Below are positions 33,270 to 42,737 of a stretch of 64,000 bases of DNA, one piece after another (position 1 is the first letter of the stretch; the number at the start of each line of letters is the position of its first letter). Origin of the DNA: Variovorax ginsengisoli (GTDB taxonomy: Bacteria > Pseudomonadota > Gammaproteobacteria > Burkholderiales > Burkholderiaceae_C); NCBI RefSeq assembly GCF_030811835.1, contig NZ_JAUSRO010000021.1, positions 19,087 to 83,086 on the forward strand, in the 5' to 3' direction. The notes beneath the pieces were generated by a model. That model was not told the origin of the DNA, made no database searches, and saw nothing but the letters and a program-made list of their open reading frames with translations. Position numbers and translations under genes: made by a program.

Positions 33270-33361
33270 ATGCCGCGAAACCGGCTTGGCCGGGCCGCTG
33301 GCATGGCCCCCTCGAAGGGGTTGGCGAAGCGACACGGCGTGCGCGAAGACTGGGGGTGGGC
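33270..33361 (-). repeat. GC-rich palindromic intergenic repeat (inverted copy)
   Basis: Read on the minus strand it contains ACCCCTTCGAGGGGGC and GGCCCGGCCAAGCCGG, matching the elements at 10046 and 39401 in the opposite orientation. It lies in the 143-bp gap between two A-type carrier genes. Confidence 0.7.
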
Positions 33362-33364
33362 ATG

Positions 33365-33742
33365 TCAGACCGAAAAGGAACTGCCGCAACCGCAGGTCGT
33401 CTGCGCGTTCGGGTTGTGGATCACGAAGCGCGAGCCCTCGAGGCCTTCCTCGTAGTCGACCCGCGCGCCCAGCAGGTACTGCTGGCTCATCGCATCGACC
33501 ACCAGCGCCACGCCTTCGGTGACGATGCGGGTGTCGTCCTCGGCCATTTGGTCGTCGAAGGCGAAGCCATAGGAAAAGCCCGAGCAGCCGCCGCCGGTGA
33601 CGTAGAGCCGCAGCTTGAGTTCAGGGTTGCCTTCTTCCTCGATCAGCGCGGCGACCTTGGCGGCGGCCTGCGGTGTGAATTCGAGCATGGCGGGCATCAG
33701 GCCGGCGACGTCGGTGCCGGAAGGGGTCACGGTGGTTTCCAT
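33365..33742 (-). CDS. A-type iron-sulfur carrier, ErpA-like
   Basis: A 125-residue A-type carrier: AAAKVAALIEEEGNPELKLRLYVTGGGCSGFSYGFAFDD and a tail with CGCGSSFSV. The N-terminus METTVTPSGTDVAGLMPAMLEFTP resembles ErpA. The ATG at 33742 has GAGG 7 bases upstream. It would deliver 4Fe-4S clusters. It lies between iscU and iscA. Confidence 0.88.
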   Translation of the reverse strand: METTVTPSGTDVAGLMPAMLEFTPQAAAKVAALIEEEGNPELKLRLYVTGGGCSGFSYGFAFDDQMAEDDTRIVTEGVALVVDAMSQQYLLGARVDYEEGLEGSRFVIHNPNAQTTCGCGSSFSV

Positions 33743-33785
33743 GGAAGCCTCTTGGGTGTGTGGATGGGTACGGTGTGGTGCCGCG

Positions 33786-34229
33786 TCAGTGCTGCGGACC
33801 GGAGTCGCAGACCGGTTGTTCGGTGACGCTCGAAGCGCCCGCGCCCTGGATCGCATGCCGCGCACGGAAGTCCGCGACGGCCGCCTTGATGGCGTCCTCG
33901 GCCAGGATCGAGCAGTGGATCTTCACCGGCGGGAGCGCCAGTTCTTCGGCGATCTGCGCGTTCTTGATGGCGAGCGCCTCGTCGAGCGTGCGACCGCGCA
34001 CCCACTCGGTGACCAGCGAACTCGACGCGATGGCCGAGCCGCAGCCGTAGGTCTTGAACTTCGCGTCCTCGATCACGCCCTGCGCGTTGACGCGGATCTG
34101 CAGCCGCATCACGTCGCCGCAGGCGGGCGCCCCGACCATGCCGGTGCCGACGTTCTCGTCGCCGGCGTCGAAGGCGCCGACGTTGCGCGGGTTGTCGTAA
34201 TGGTCGATGACTTTTTCGCTATAGGCCAT
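33786..34229 (-). CDS. iscU: Iron-sulfur cluster scaffold IscU
   Basis: A 147-residue scaffold. Cluster ligands Cys37 (GAPACGDVM), Cys63 (YGCGSAIASSSL) and Cys106 (KIHCSILAED) with Asp39, and the HscA recognition motif LPPVK at 99-103. The C-terminus carries about 18 extra residues with another cysteine (EQPVCDSGPQH). It works with IscS and HscA. It starts 54 bp after the iscS stop. Confidence 0.96.
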   Translation of the reverse strand: MAYSEKVIDHYDNPRNVGAFDAGDENVGTGMVGAPACGDVMRLQIRVNAQGVIEDAKFKTYGCGSAIASSSLVTEWVRGRTLDEALAIKNAQIAEELALPPVKIHCSILAEDAIKAAVADFRARHAIQGAGASSVTEQPVCDSGPQH

Positions 34230-34283
34230 GGGTCTACTCCAAAGTGCGTGGGGGTGATGAGGTTCGTGAACACCGCGGGGGAG

Positions 34284-35537
34284 TCAATGCTCCGACCACT
34301 GGATCGCGTTCAGGTCGACGCCGGCCTGCACCAAGTCCCACAGCGGGCTCATGGCGCGCAGGCGGGCCACCACCTCGGTGACCTGCGCGATCGTGAAGTC
34401 GACCTCAGCTTCGGTCGTGAAGCGGCCGAGCGAGAAGCGCACCGAGCTGTGGGCGAGCTCGTCGCTGCGGCCCATGGCGCGCAGCACGTAGCTCGGCTCC
34501 AGGCTGGCCGACGTACAGGCCGAGCCGGACGACACCGCGACCCCGCGGATGCCCATCAGCAGCGATTCGCCCTCCACGTAGTTGAAGCTCACGTTCAGGT
34601 ACTGCGGCGCGCGCTGTTCCATGTCGCCGTTGAGCACCACCGCTTCCAGGGTCGACAGCCCGGCCCAGAGCCGGTCGCGCAGCGTGCGGATGCGCGCGTT
34701 GTCGGCGGCCATGTTCTCGCGTGCCAGCCAGAAGGCGCTGCCCATGCCGACGATCTGGTGTGTGGCGAGCGTGCCCGAGCGCATGCCGCGCTCGTGGCCG
34801 CCGCCGTGCATCTGCGCGTCGATGCGCACGCGCGGACGGCGTCGCACGTAGAGCGCGCCGATGCCCTTGGGGCCGTAGATCTTGTGGGCCGACAGCGACA
34901 TCAGGTCCACCGGCAACTGCGCCAGGTCGATGGCCACCTTGCCGGCAGCCTGCGCCGCATCGACATGGAACACCACGCCCTTCGCGCGGCACAGCGCGCC
35001 GAGCGCGGCGATGTCCTGCACCACGCCAGTCTCGTTGTTGACGAACATCACCGACGCCAGCACGGTGTCGGGCCGCAGCGCGGCGTCGAACACCGCGAGG
35101 TCGAGCAGGCCGCTGGGCAACACCGGTAGCACCGTCACTTCATAGCCCTCGCGCTCCAGTTCGCGCATGCTGTCGAGCACCGCCTTGTGCTCGGTCGCGA
35201 CGGTCACCAGGTGCTTGCCGCGGCCCCGGTTGAAACGCGCCGCGCCCTTGATGGCGAGGTTGTTCGATTCGGTGGCGCCCGAGGTCCAGACGATCTCGCG
35301 CGGGTCGGCGTTGATCAGCGAGCACACCTGCTCGCGCGCCAGTTCGACAGCTTCCTCGGCGGCCCAGCCGTAGGCATGCGATCGGCTGGCCGGGTTGCCA
35401 TAGATCTCGGTCAGGTAGGGGATCATGCGGCTCGCCACGCGGCGGTCGACGGGCGTCGTGGCAGCGTAGTCGAGGTACACGGGGGACACGGGACGGGCCG
35501 TGCGGGAGAAGGCTTTGTCGAGGACGGGGTCCGGCAT
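34284..35537 (-). CDS. iscS: Cysteine desulfurase IscS
   Basis: A 417-residue PLP enzyme that takes sulfur from cysteine for Fe-S clusters. PLP lysine in SLSAHKIYGPKG, and the active cysteine in SSGSACTSASLEPS. It is IscS-like in length and C-terminus, distinct from the shorter-tailed NifS at 42738. ATG 35537 has AGGAG 7 bases upstream. First gene of the minus-strand isc run and behind a strong sigma-54 element, so this isc set is nif-regulated rather than general. Confidence 0.95.
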   Translation of the reverse strand: MPDPVLDKAFSRTARPVSPVYLDYAATTPVDRRVASRMIPYLTEIYGNPASRSHAYGWAAEEAVELAREQVCSLINADPREIVWTSGATESNNLAIKGAARFNRGRGKHLVTVATEHKAVLDSMRELEREGYEVTVLPVLPSGLLDLAVFDAALRPDTVLASVMFVNNETGVVQDIAALGALCRAKGVVFHVDAAQAAGKVAIDLAQLPVDLMSLSAHKIYGPKGIGALYVRRRPRVRIDAQMHGGGHERGMRSGTLATHQIVGMGSAFWLARENMAADNARIRTLRDRLWAGLSTLEAVVLNGDMEQRAPQYLNVSFNYVEGESLLMGIRGVAVSSGSACTSASLEPSYVLRAMGRSDELAHSSVRFSLGRFTTEAEVDFTIAQVTEVVARLRAMSPLWDLVQAGVDLNAIQWSEH

Positions 35538-35879
35538 GGCAGGCTCCTGAGGCTGAAAGTCACAGAGGGGGTCAGGTCCTGTTTCGCAACTTCGGTGCCA
35601 TGCGTTTTCGACGCCGGAACGGCCGCTTTCGGCGTCGGATTGTTGGGTTTGTGTGGTGCGCGCGAGGTGCGCTCGCAACCGGTGTCGGGTTTGTCGCAAA
35701 TGTGTGTGGTGCCCTTGCCGCGCCACGGTACAAACCAGCAGGGACTCGGTATGTTTTTTGCTTGTTGCAAATCAAGCGTTCGTTGCGTCGCGGATGTATC
35801 GTTTGGCCGGTGCGCCACGGCAATCAGGTATCCGGCCTTCGGCGCTCAGGCTCGGAGTCGCTCGAGAACGGACCCACCC
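35538..35879. other. Divergent region between iscS and nifA
   Basis: A 342-bp gap. The left edge holds the iscS sigma-54 promoter (35585-35600). I scanned every TGT for ACA 10 bases on and found none perfect. I see no clear promoter for nifA itself, only weak GG-N10-GC matches. No gene was found. Confidence 0.6.
35585..35600 (-). promoter_or_regulatory. Sigma-54 promoter of the isc unit
   Basis: The minus strand reads TGGCACCGAAGTTGCG, with TGGCAC and TTGC both exact and GG-N10-GC spacing. A transcript from about 35574 gives a 37-base leader. No perfect NifA site was found upstream, so activation may use a degenerate site or act from solution. Confidence 0.85.
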
Positions 35880-37616
<1,737 letters not shown>

Positions 37617-37637
37617 GGGCGGCCACGCCGTTCCCTT

Positions 37638-37653
37638 TGTCGCAACTCCGACA
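37638..37653. promoter_or_regulatory. NifA upstream activator sequence 1 for nifB
   Basis: TGT, ten bases (CGCAACTCCG), ACA, a perfect site 85 bases before the -24 element. A second perfect site lies 49 bp further downstream, a clear tandem pair. Confidence 0.87.
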
Positions 37654-37686
37654 CCCATCCGCGTCCGCCGTGTGTGTTGTGTGCCA

Positions 37687-37702
37687 TGTCCCACAACCGA
37701 CA
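37687..37702. promoter_or_regulatory. NifA upstream activator sequence 2 for nifB
   Basis: TGT, ten bases (CCCACAACCG), ACA, perfect. It lies close, 36 bases before the -24 element, and pairs with the site at 37638. Confidence 0.8.
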
Positions 37703-37738
37703 AATCGCTAAGCCGTTGATTTGAAAGGATTTGGTCGA

Positions 37739-37754
37739 TGGCATGGATTTGGCT
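37739..37754 (+). promoter_or_regulatory. Sigma-54 promoter of nifB
   Basis: TGGCATGGATTTGGCT: GG and GC 10 bases apart, one mismatch at the -12 TTGCT. The leader to the nifB ATG at 37801 is about 36 bases. Confidence 0.75.
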
Positions 37755-37800
37755 TTAAGACCTTCAACGCGGCCACTGTCGGCTGCGGCGAAAGGTCACC

Positions 37801-39396
37801 ATGCAAGCCAGTCCGAACGCCGGTTCCATGCCAGCGATGACCTATGTGGGCATCGGCCAGATCAAGCCGCTGGGCGCCCGCATCGACGTGCCCGAAGCCG
37901 GAGGTGGCTGCGGCACCTCGGGTGGCGAGGGCAAGGCCAGTTGCGGTACGTCGGGCGGTCCCGACGACATGCCCCAGGAGATCTGGGACAAGGTCAAGAA
38001 CCATCCCTGCTACTCCGAAGAGGCGCATCACCACTACGCGCGCATGCACGTTGCCGTCGCGCCGGCCTGCAACATCCAGTGCAACTACTGCAATCGCAAG
38101 TACGACTGCAGCAACGAGTCGCGGCCCGGCGTGGTCTCGCAAAAGCTCACGCCCGAGCAGGCCGTCAAGAAGGTCGTGGCGGTGGCCAGCGAGATCCCGC
38201 AGATGACGGTGCTGGGCATCGCCGGCCCCGGCGATTCGCTCGCAAGCCCGAAGAAGACCTTCGACACCTTCCGCATGCTGCAGGAGCAGGCACCGGACAT
38301 CAAGCTGTGCCTGTCGACCAATGGCCTGGCACTGCCCGACCTGGTCGACGAGATCTGCAAGTACAACATCGACCACGTCACGATCACCATCAACATGGTG
38401 GACCCGGAGGTCGGCGCCAAGATCTACCCGTGGATCTTCTGGGAGCACAAGCGCCTGACGGGCGTGGAGGCCGCCACCATCCTGCATCGCCAGCAGATGA
38501 AGGGCCTGGAGATGCTCACCGCGCGCGGGGTGCTCACCAAGATCAACTCGGTGCTCATTCCCGGCATCAACGACGAGCACCTGATCGAGGTCAACCGCGA
38601 GGTCAAGAAGCGCGGTGCCTTCCTGCACAACATCATGCCGCTGATCTCCGAGGCCGAGCACGGCACGGTGTTCGGGCTGACCGGCCAGCGCGGCCCGAGC
38701 GCGCAGGAGCTCAAGGCCGTGCAAGACGCCTGCATGGGCGGTGCCAACCTCATGCGCCACTGCCGCCAGTGCCGTGCCGATGCGGTCGGCCTGCTCGGTG
38801 AAGACCGCAGCGAAGAGTTCACGCTCGACAAGATCGAGCAGATGGAGGTGGTCTATGACCTGGACCGCCGCAAGAGCTACCAGGACAAGGTCGAGGTCGA
38901 GCGCCAGGCGCAGTTCGTCGCCAAGCGCGAGGCATTGGCCGAGGCGGCCGCACTCGACGTGGCCGACGACCTGAAGGTGCTGGTCGCGGTCGCCACCAAG
39001 GGCGGCGGGCGCGTCAACGAGCACTTCGGCCACGTCACCGAATTCCAGATCTTCGAAGTGTCGGCGGGCGAGGCGATGTTCGTCGGCCATCGTCGGGTCG
39101 ATCTGTACTGCCAGGGCGGCTTCGGCGACGACGAGCAGCTGCCGTCGGTGGTGCGTGCCATCAACGACTGCCACGCGGTGCTGGTCGCCAAGATAGGTGC
39201 CTGCCCGAAGGACGAGCTCGCTGCGGCCGGTATCGAGCCGGTTGACCAATACGTCGGCGAGTTCATCGAGAAGGCGGCGCTGGCCTGGTTCAACGACTAC
39301 CGCGCTCGCATCGCCAGCGGCGCCGTGGTGCACCAGGACCGCGGCGACGCGCAGATCCGCCAGGGCGCCTACACCGGCACCGCGGAAGCCGCGTGA
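37801..39396 (+). CDS. nifB: FeMo-co biosynthesis radical-SAM protein NifB
   Basis: A 531-residue radical-SAM enzyme that makes the 8Fe-9S-C core of FeMo-co. The SAM-cluster motif is Cys90, Cys94, Cys97 in PACNIQCNYC; further cysteines in CRQCRAD bind the K-clusters. The C-terminal 120 residues are a NifX-like domain (DDLKVLVAVATKGGGRVNEHFGHVTEF). Two NifA sites and a sigma-54 element precede it. A palindromic repeat follows. Confidence 0.98.
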   Translation: MQASPNAGSMPAMTYVGIGQIKPLGARIDVPEAGGGCGTSGGEGKASCGTSGGPDDMPQEIWDKVKNHPCYSEEAHHHYARMHVAVAPACNIQCNYCNRKYDCSNESRPGVVSQKLTPEQAVKKVVAVASEIPQMTVLGIAGPGDSLASPKKTFDTFRMLQEQAPDIKLCLSTNGLALPDLVDEICKYNIDHVTITINMVDPEVGAKIYPWIFWEHKRLTGVEAATILHRQQMKGLEMLTARGVLTKINSVLIPGINDEHLIEVNREVKKRGAFLHNIMPLISEAEHGTVFGLTGQRGPSAQELKAVQDACMGGANLMRHCRQCRADAVGLLGEDRSEEFTLDKIEQMEVVYDLDRRKSYQDKVEVERQAQFVAKREALAEAAALDVADDLKVLVAVATKGGGRVNEHFGHVTEFQIFEVSAGEAMFVGHRRVDLYCQGGFGDDEQLPSVVRAINDCHAVLVAKIGACPKDELAAAGIEPVDQYVGEFIEKAALAWFNDYRARIASGAVVHQDRGDAQIRQGAYTGTAEAA

Positions 39397-39400
39397 ATGT

Positions 39401-39507
39401 GCACACCCCCAGTCTTCGCGCACTGCGTGTCGCTGCGCCTTCCCCCTTGCACGGGGCAACACCAGCGGCCCGGCGGAGCCGGTTCCGCGGTGTTCCTGGC
39501 ATCCGCC
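39401..39507 (+). repeat. GC-rich palindromic intergenic repeat after nifB
   Basis: About 107 bp with TTCCCCCTTGCACGGGG and GCGGCCCGGCGGAGCCGGTT, same layout as 10046 and 32761. It fills most of the 168-bp gap from nifB to the ferredoxin gene. Confidence 0.78.
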
Positions 39508-39564
39508 GTTGTGACCCGCTCGCGCTTTTTGTCTTCCATCGCCATCCTCTGAAGGAGAGCCACC

Positions 39565-39759
39565 ATGTCACTCAAGATCATCGCTTCCACCTGCACCGGC
39601 TGCTCGGCCTGCGAGCCCGAGTGCCCCAACGTCGCCATCCGCGAGAAGGGCGGCACTTTCATCATCGATCCGGCCAAGTGCACCGAGTGCATCGGCCATT
39701 TCGACGACCCGCAATGCGTCGCGGTGTGCCCGGTCGACGGCTGCATCGTCAAGGTCTGA
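39565..39759 (+). CDS. fdxN: FdxN-like 2[4Fe-4S] ferredoxin
   Basis: A 64-residue bacterial-type ferredoxin, STCTGCSACEPECP and KCTECIGHFDDPQCVAVCP, with the second motif carrying an insertion (ECIGHFDDPQC), typical of nif-type ferredoxins. It donates electrons to nitrogenase or NifB. ATG 39565 has GAAGGAGAG upstream. First gene of the long plus-strand run that ends at 48809. Confidence 0.95.
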   Translation: MSLKIIASTCTGCSACEPECPNVAIREKGGTFIIDPAKCTECIGHFDDPQCVAVCPVDGCIVKV

Positions 39760-39808
39760 CCCCGCCTCGCCAACGTCCCGCCATTTCCACTTGAAGGAGA
39801 CATCCACC

Positions 39809-40219
39809 ATGCTGTCCAGCCTCACCGTCACTCCCGCTGCCGAAAAGTTCATGCGCCGCATCGTGCGCTTTTCGGGGCTTCCCGCTGGTGCGGGTTTTCG
39901 CCTCGTCGTGAGCGCGGGCGGCTGCTCGGGCTACAACGCGGAATTCAGCGCTGAAGGTGCCCCCGCGCCCGGAGAGCAGACGTTCGTCGTCAACGGCGAC
40001 CTGCGCGTGTTCCTGCCAGCCGAAAGCCGCCTGCTGCTCGAAGGTTGCACGATGGATTTCGCCGACACGCCGACCAAGTCCGGCCTGACCTTCGTCAATC
40101 CGAACCAGGCGGCCTGCGGCTGCAGCACCGCCGAGACAGCCGCGCCTCCCGGCATGGCCACGATCTCTGTGAGCGCCATCGGCCGCGGCCGGCCGGTTGC
40201 ACCGGTTCTGGCCTCCTGA
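39809..40219 (+). CDS. Nif-type A-type Fe-S carrier (IscA-nif like)
   Basis: A 136-residue A-type carrier: SGLPAGAGFRLVVSAGGCSGYNAEF and PNQAACGCSTAE, the C-x-CGC pattern. The tail of about 28 residues (PPGMATISVSAIGRG) is extra. Third A-type gene in the window. The ATG at 39809 has GAAGGAGA upstream. It is likely IscA-nif, made together with FdxN. Confidence 0.85.
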   Translation: MLSSLTVTPAAEKFMRRIVRFSGLPAGAGFRLVVSAGGCSGYNAEFSAEGAPAPGEQTFVVNGDLRVFLPAESRLLLEGCTMDFADTPTKSGLTFVNPNQAACGCSTAETAAPPGMATISVSAIGRGRPVAPVLAS

Positions 40220-40260
40220 TCGCACGTCCGCAACACGCGCCACACACACCGGACACCGCC

Positions 40261-40836
40261 ATGCATGCGCCCGGCCTGGCTTTCGACGATGCGGCGGCCG
40301 CCTTCGCGGCCTGCGTGATCGGTGGCGGGCTGGACCCGCGGGTCGAAGCGCTCATTGCGCGAGCGGGCGAATTGCGGCACCTGCCGGCGCAGGCGCTCGC
40401 CTTGCTCGAACAGGCCCGCGCCGCGGCACCGCGGCATCCGGCGCCGCTGATCGCGCTCTATCGGTTCCACTTCTACGGCCACGCGCTGGCCGAAGCCCGC
40501 GCCGCAGGGGAAGACGCGCTGGCCATCGCGCGCACGGCGCTGGGGCCGGACTTCGGCGACGTGCCGCCGACCGACGAAGCCGCGCGCGACGACGCGGCGG
40601 TGCGCTTCTACCTCTTCACACTCAAGGGCCTGGCCTACCTGAACCTGCGCCTGGGCGCGCTCGACGAGGCGCGCTTCCTGCTCGGCGAGTTGCGCCGCCT
40701 CGATCGGCAGGATCAGGTGGGCGGCGCGCTGTTGGCCCAGGTGCTGGCACGCCGCGAGGCCGGCGAAGACACTGATGGCGATGCCGTACCGCCACCGGCT
40801 TCATCGGCCCGCGGCTGGCACGGGTGCCTGCGATGA
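40261..40836 (+). CDS. TPR-like nif-cluster protein
   Basis: A 191-residue alanine- and leucine-rich protein with helix-turn-helix repeats that read like tetratricopeptide units: ALALLEQARAAAPRHPAPLIALYRFHFYGHALAEARAAGEDAL and TLKGLAYLNLRLGALDEARFLLGEL. No signal peptide or catalytic motif. It probably binds other Nif proteins, a guess from its fold. Its stop overlaps the LRV gene start (ATGA), so it is coupled to it. Confidence 0.65.
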   Translation: MHAPGLAFDDAAAAFAACVIGGGLDPRVEALIARAGELRHLPAQALALLEQARAAAPRHPAPLIALYRFHFYGHALAEARAAGEDALAIARTALGPDFGDVPPTDEAARDDAAVRFYLFTLKGLAYLNLRLGALDEARFLLGELRRLDRQDQVGGALLAQVLARREAGEDTDGDAVPPPASSARGWHGCLR

Positions 40837-41639
40837 GCGCCACCGGGCTCGCCTGTCGCTCGCGCGCGCCGGCTGGCGATATTCCCGCGCTGCATTGGCA
40901 GGGTGGGCCGGTCGACTGTGCGGCCTGCAGCTACGCCGATCTGCGCATGCGGCCGGGCGAGCAGGGCTGCGAGCCCGGCCATGCCTGCATGCAGGACGCC
41001 TATGCGCGCCGCATCGACCGCTTCTTCCGCTGGCACCCGCAGTTCGGCGATGCGCAGCTGGCGCATCCGTACTTCGAGGTGCGGGCCATCGCGGCGCGGC
41101 ACGCCAGCGTGTTCCGACTGATGGCGCTCATCGACGACCCCGACGAAACGGTGCGCCTGCAGGTCGCGCTGCGACTGCCGCTGGGCCAACTCGGCCGGCT
41201 GGTGAGCGATCCGCACCGCGAGGTGCGCATCCGCGTGGCGCAGCGCGCCGACGCGGCCCTGCTCGCGCCGATGCGCCGCGACCCCGATTACGGCGTGCGC
41301 GAACTCGTGGCGCGCCGCCTGCCGCTGGCGATCCTGCCGACCATGGCCGATGACCCCGACCGCGCAGTGCGCATGCGCGTGGCGCAGCGCTTGGAGATGC
41401 CGGCGCTGCTGCGCATGGCCGCGGACGCCGAACCCGAGGTGCGACGCATCGTCGCCGAACGCCTGCCCGTCGCGCTGCTGTCGCGCCTGGTCGCCGACAT
41501 CGACTGGCGCGTGCGCTGGGAGGTGGCGCAGCGTGCCGGTGCCGCCGTGCTGGCGCAACTGAGAGACGACGAAGACCCGGAGGTGCGGCGCGCCGTGCGC
41601 GAACGCTGCACGCGAGACGAAGGAGCGATGCATGGCTGA
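40833..41639 (+). CDS. LRV (leucine-rich repeat variant) Fe-S protein
   Basis: A 268-residue protein with an N-terminal [4Fe-4S] motif at Cys29, Cys32, Cys46, Cys52 (CAACSYADLRMRPGEQGCEPGHAC) and then a run of LRV helical repeats of about 24 residues such as FRLMALIDDPDETVRLQVALRLPL. It matches the LRV protein family first found in Azotobacter nif regions. The repeat solenoid likely binds a nucleic acid or protein partner. Start ATG 40833 overlaps the preceding stop; its own end overlaps nifZ. Confidence 0.93.
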   Translation: MSATGLACRSRAPAGDIPALHWQGGPVDCAACSYADLRMRPGEQGCEPGHACMQDAYARRIDRFFRWHPQFGDAQLAHPYFEVRAIAARHASVFRLMALIDDPDETVRLQVALRLPLGQLGRLVSDPHREVRIRVAQRADAALLAPMRRDPDYGVRELVARRLPLAILPTMADDPDRAVRMRVAQRLEMPALLRMAADAEPEVRRIVAERLPVALLSRLVADIDWRVRWEVAQRAGAAVLAQLRDDEDPEVRRAVRERCTRDEGAMHG

Positions 41640-42015
41640 CATCAACCGCGACGACGACGTCATCGAGCTGGCTTTCCCGCCGCGCTTCGCGTACGGCGAG
41701 CGGGTGATTGCGCGCTCGGTCATCCGCAACGACGGCACCTACAACGGCCGGGACATCGGCGAGGTGCTGGTGAACAAGGGCGAGATCGGCTACGTCACCA
41801 ACATCAACACCTTCCTGCAGCAGTTCTACATCTACGCGGTCGATTTCGTCGACTCCGGCCACCGTGTGGGCATGCGCGCCAAGGAACTCTGCACGCTGGA
41901 CCATCTGCCGGAGGACGTGCTCGCGCAGCTCGGCGACAGGGCCTCGGCCTTGCGTGCCCTCGGCTCGTCCGCCCCCACCGCCGCCTCATCACCTGCCCCT
42001 GGAGACGCCTCATGA
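41632..42015 (+). CDS. nifZ: Nitrogen fixation protein NifZ
   Basis: A 127-residue NifZ: LAFPPRFAYGERVIARSVIRNDGTYNGRDIGEVLVNKGEIGYVTNINTFLQQFYIYAVDFVDSGHRVGMRAKELCTL. NifZ is needed to form the P-cluster of the second NifDK half. ATG 41632 overlaps the LRV stop. A second NifZ-like gene follows with an overlapping start. Confidence 0.95.
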   Translation: MADINRDDDVIELAFPPRFAYGERVIARSVIRNDGTYNGRDIGEVLVNKGEIGYVTNINTFLQQFYIYAVDFVDSGHRVGMRAKELCTLDHLPEDVLAQLGDRASALRALGSSAPTAASSPAPGDAS

Positions 42016-42344
42016 ATGCACCTGTCGATACGGCAGCCCACGCCGCCGCCCTGAATGCGCTGGCATTGCACGAGCCGCGCGTGGCGGCCTACGCCTGGGG
42101 CCAGCGCGTGATCGCATTGGACGACCTCGTCAACGATGGCAGCTATCCCGAGCGCGCCGTCGATGCGGTCCTCGCCGAGCGCGGCGCGGTGGGCGAGATC
42201 GTCAATGTCGGCCATGCGACGGAATCGAACGAGTCGATCTACCTGGTCGAGTTCGTCGGCTGCGTGATCGGCTGCTTCGAAGACGAGATCGCGCCTGCGC
42301 CGCTCGGCCTGCTGCCGGAGACGGACGAGGTCCAAGGGGGATGA
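42012..42344 (+). CDS. Second NifZ-domain protein
   Basis: A 110-residue protein with the NifZ-like core QRVIALDDLVNDGSYPERAVDAVLAERGAVGEIVNVG and ESIYLVEFVGCVIGCFEDEIA. It is shorter and more diverged than the gene before it, with an N-terminal extension MNAPVDTAAHAAALNALALHEPRV. Start overlaps the nifZ stop (ATGA). A duplicated nifZ has been seen in other diazotrophs; the second may act on another cofactor step. Confidence 0.8.
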   Translation: MNAPVDTAAHAAALNALALHEPRVAAYAWGQRVIALDDLVNDGSYPERAVDAVLAERGAVGEIVNVGHATESNESIYLVEFVGCVIGCFEDEIAPAPLGLLPETDEVQGG

Positions 42345-42718
42345 GCACCGCTGTGGCTGCCGCGGCCGGCCCCGTGGTCGTCGACCTGATGCAGTGTCGG
42401 CTGGAGCGCGCGCTGCGGGAGCGCACCCGCTACCGCTACGTGCGCCCGCGCGTGCTGCGCGAGGGCGATGCCTTTCGCATCGAGAGCCCGTGTTGCTCGC
42501 GCAACGTCGACCCCGAGGGCGGTGTGATCAACATCGCGCTGCTCGCGCCCGGGGCGCCGCGCCTCTCGCGCAGCCAGCCGGGCCGCACGGTACAGAGCTG
42601 GCGCCTGTTCGCACGCGACCACGTGACCGGCACCTGGGTCGCGCAGGACGAGAGCGACGAAGTGGGCGAGTTGATGGATGTGTTGTGCGTGGACGCGCAA
42701 CGCATCTTCTGGCCCTGA
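42341..42718 (+). CDS. Unrecognised nif-operon protein, 125 residues
   Basis: A basic protein of unknown function starting MSTAVAAAAGPVVVDLMQCRL. Notable features are RYRYVRPRVLREGDAFRIESPCCSRNVD with a CC pair and GTWVAQDESDEVGELMDVLCVD. It recalls DUF3024-type proteins only loosely, so I make no claim. Start overlaps the second nifZ stop (ATGA); it ends 19 bp before the nifS start. Confidence 0.7.
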   Translation: MSTAVAAAAGPVVVDLMQCRLERALRERTRYRYVRPRVLREGDAFRIESPCCSRNVDPEGGVINIALLAPGAPRLSRSQPGRTVQSWRLFARDHVTGTWVAQDESDEVGELMDVLCVDAQRIFWP

Positions 42719-42737
42719 ACCACGCACCGACCCTGGC

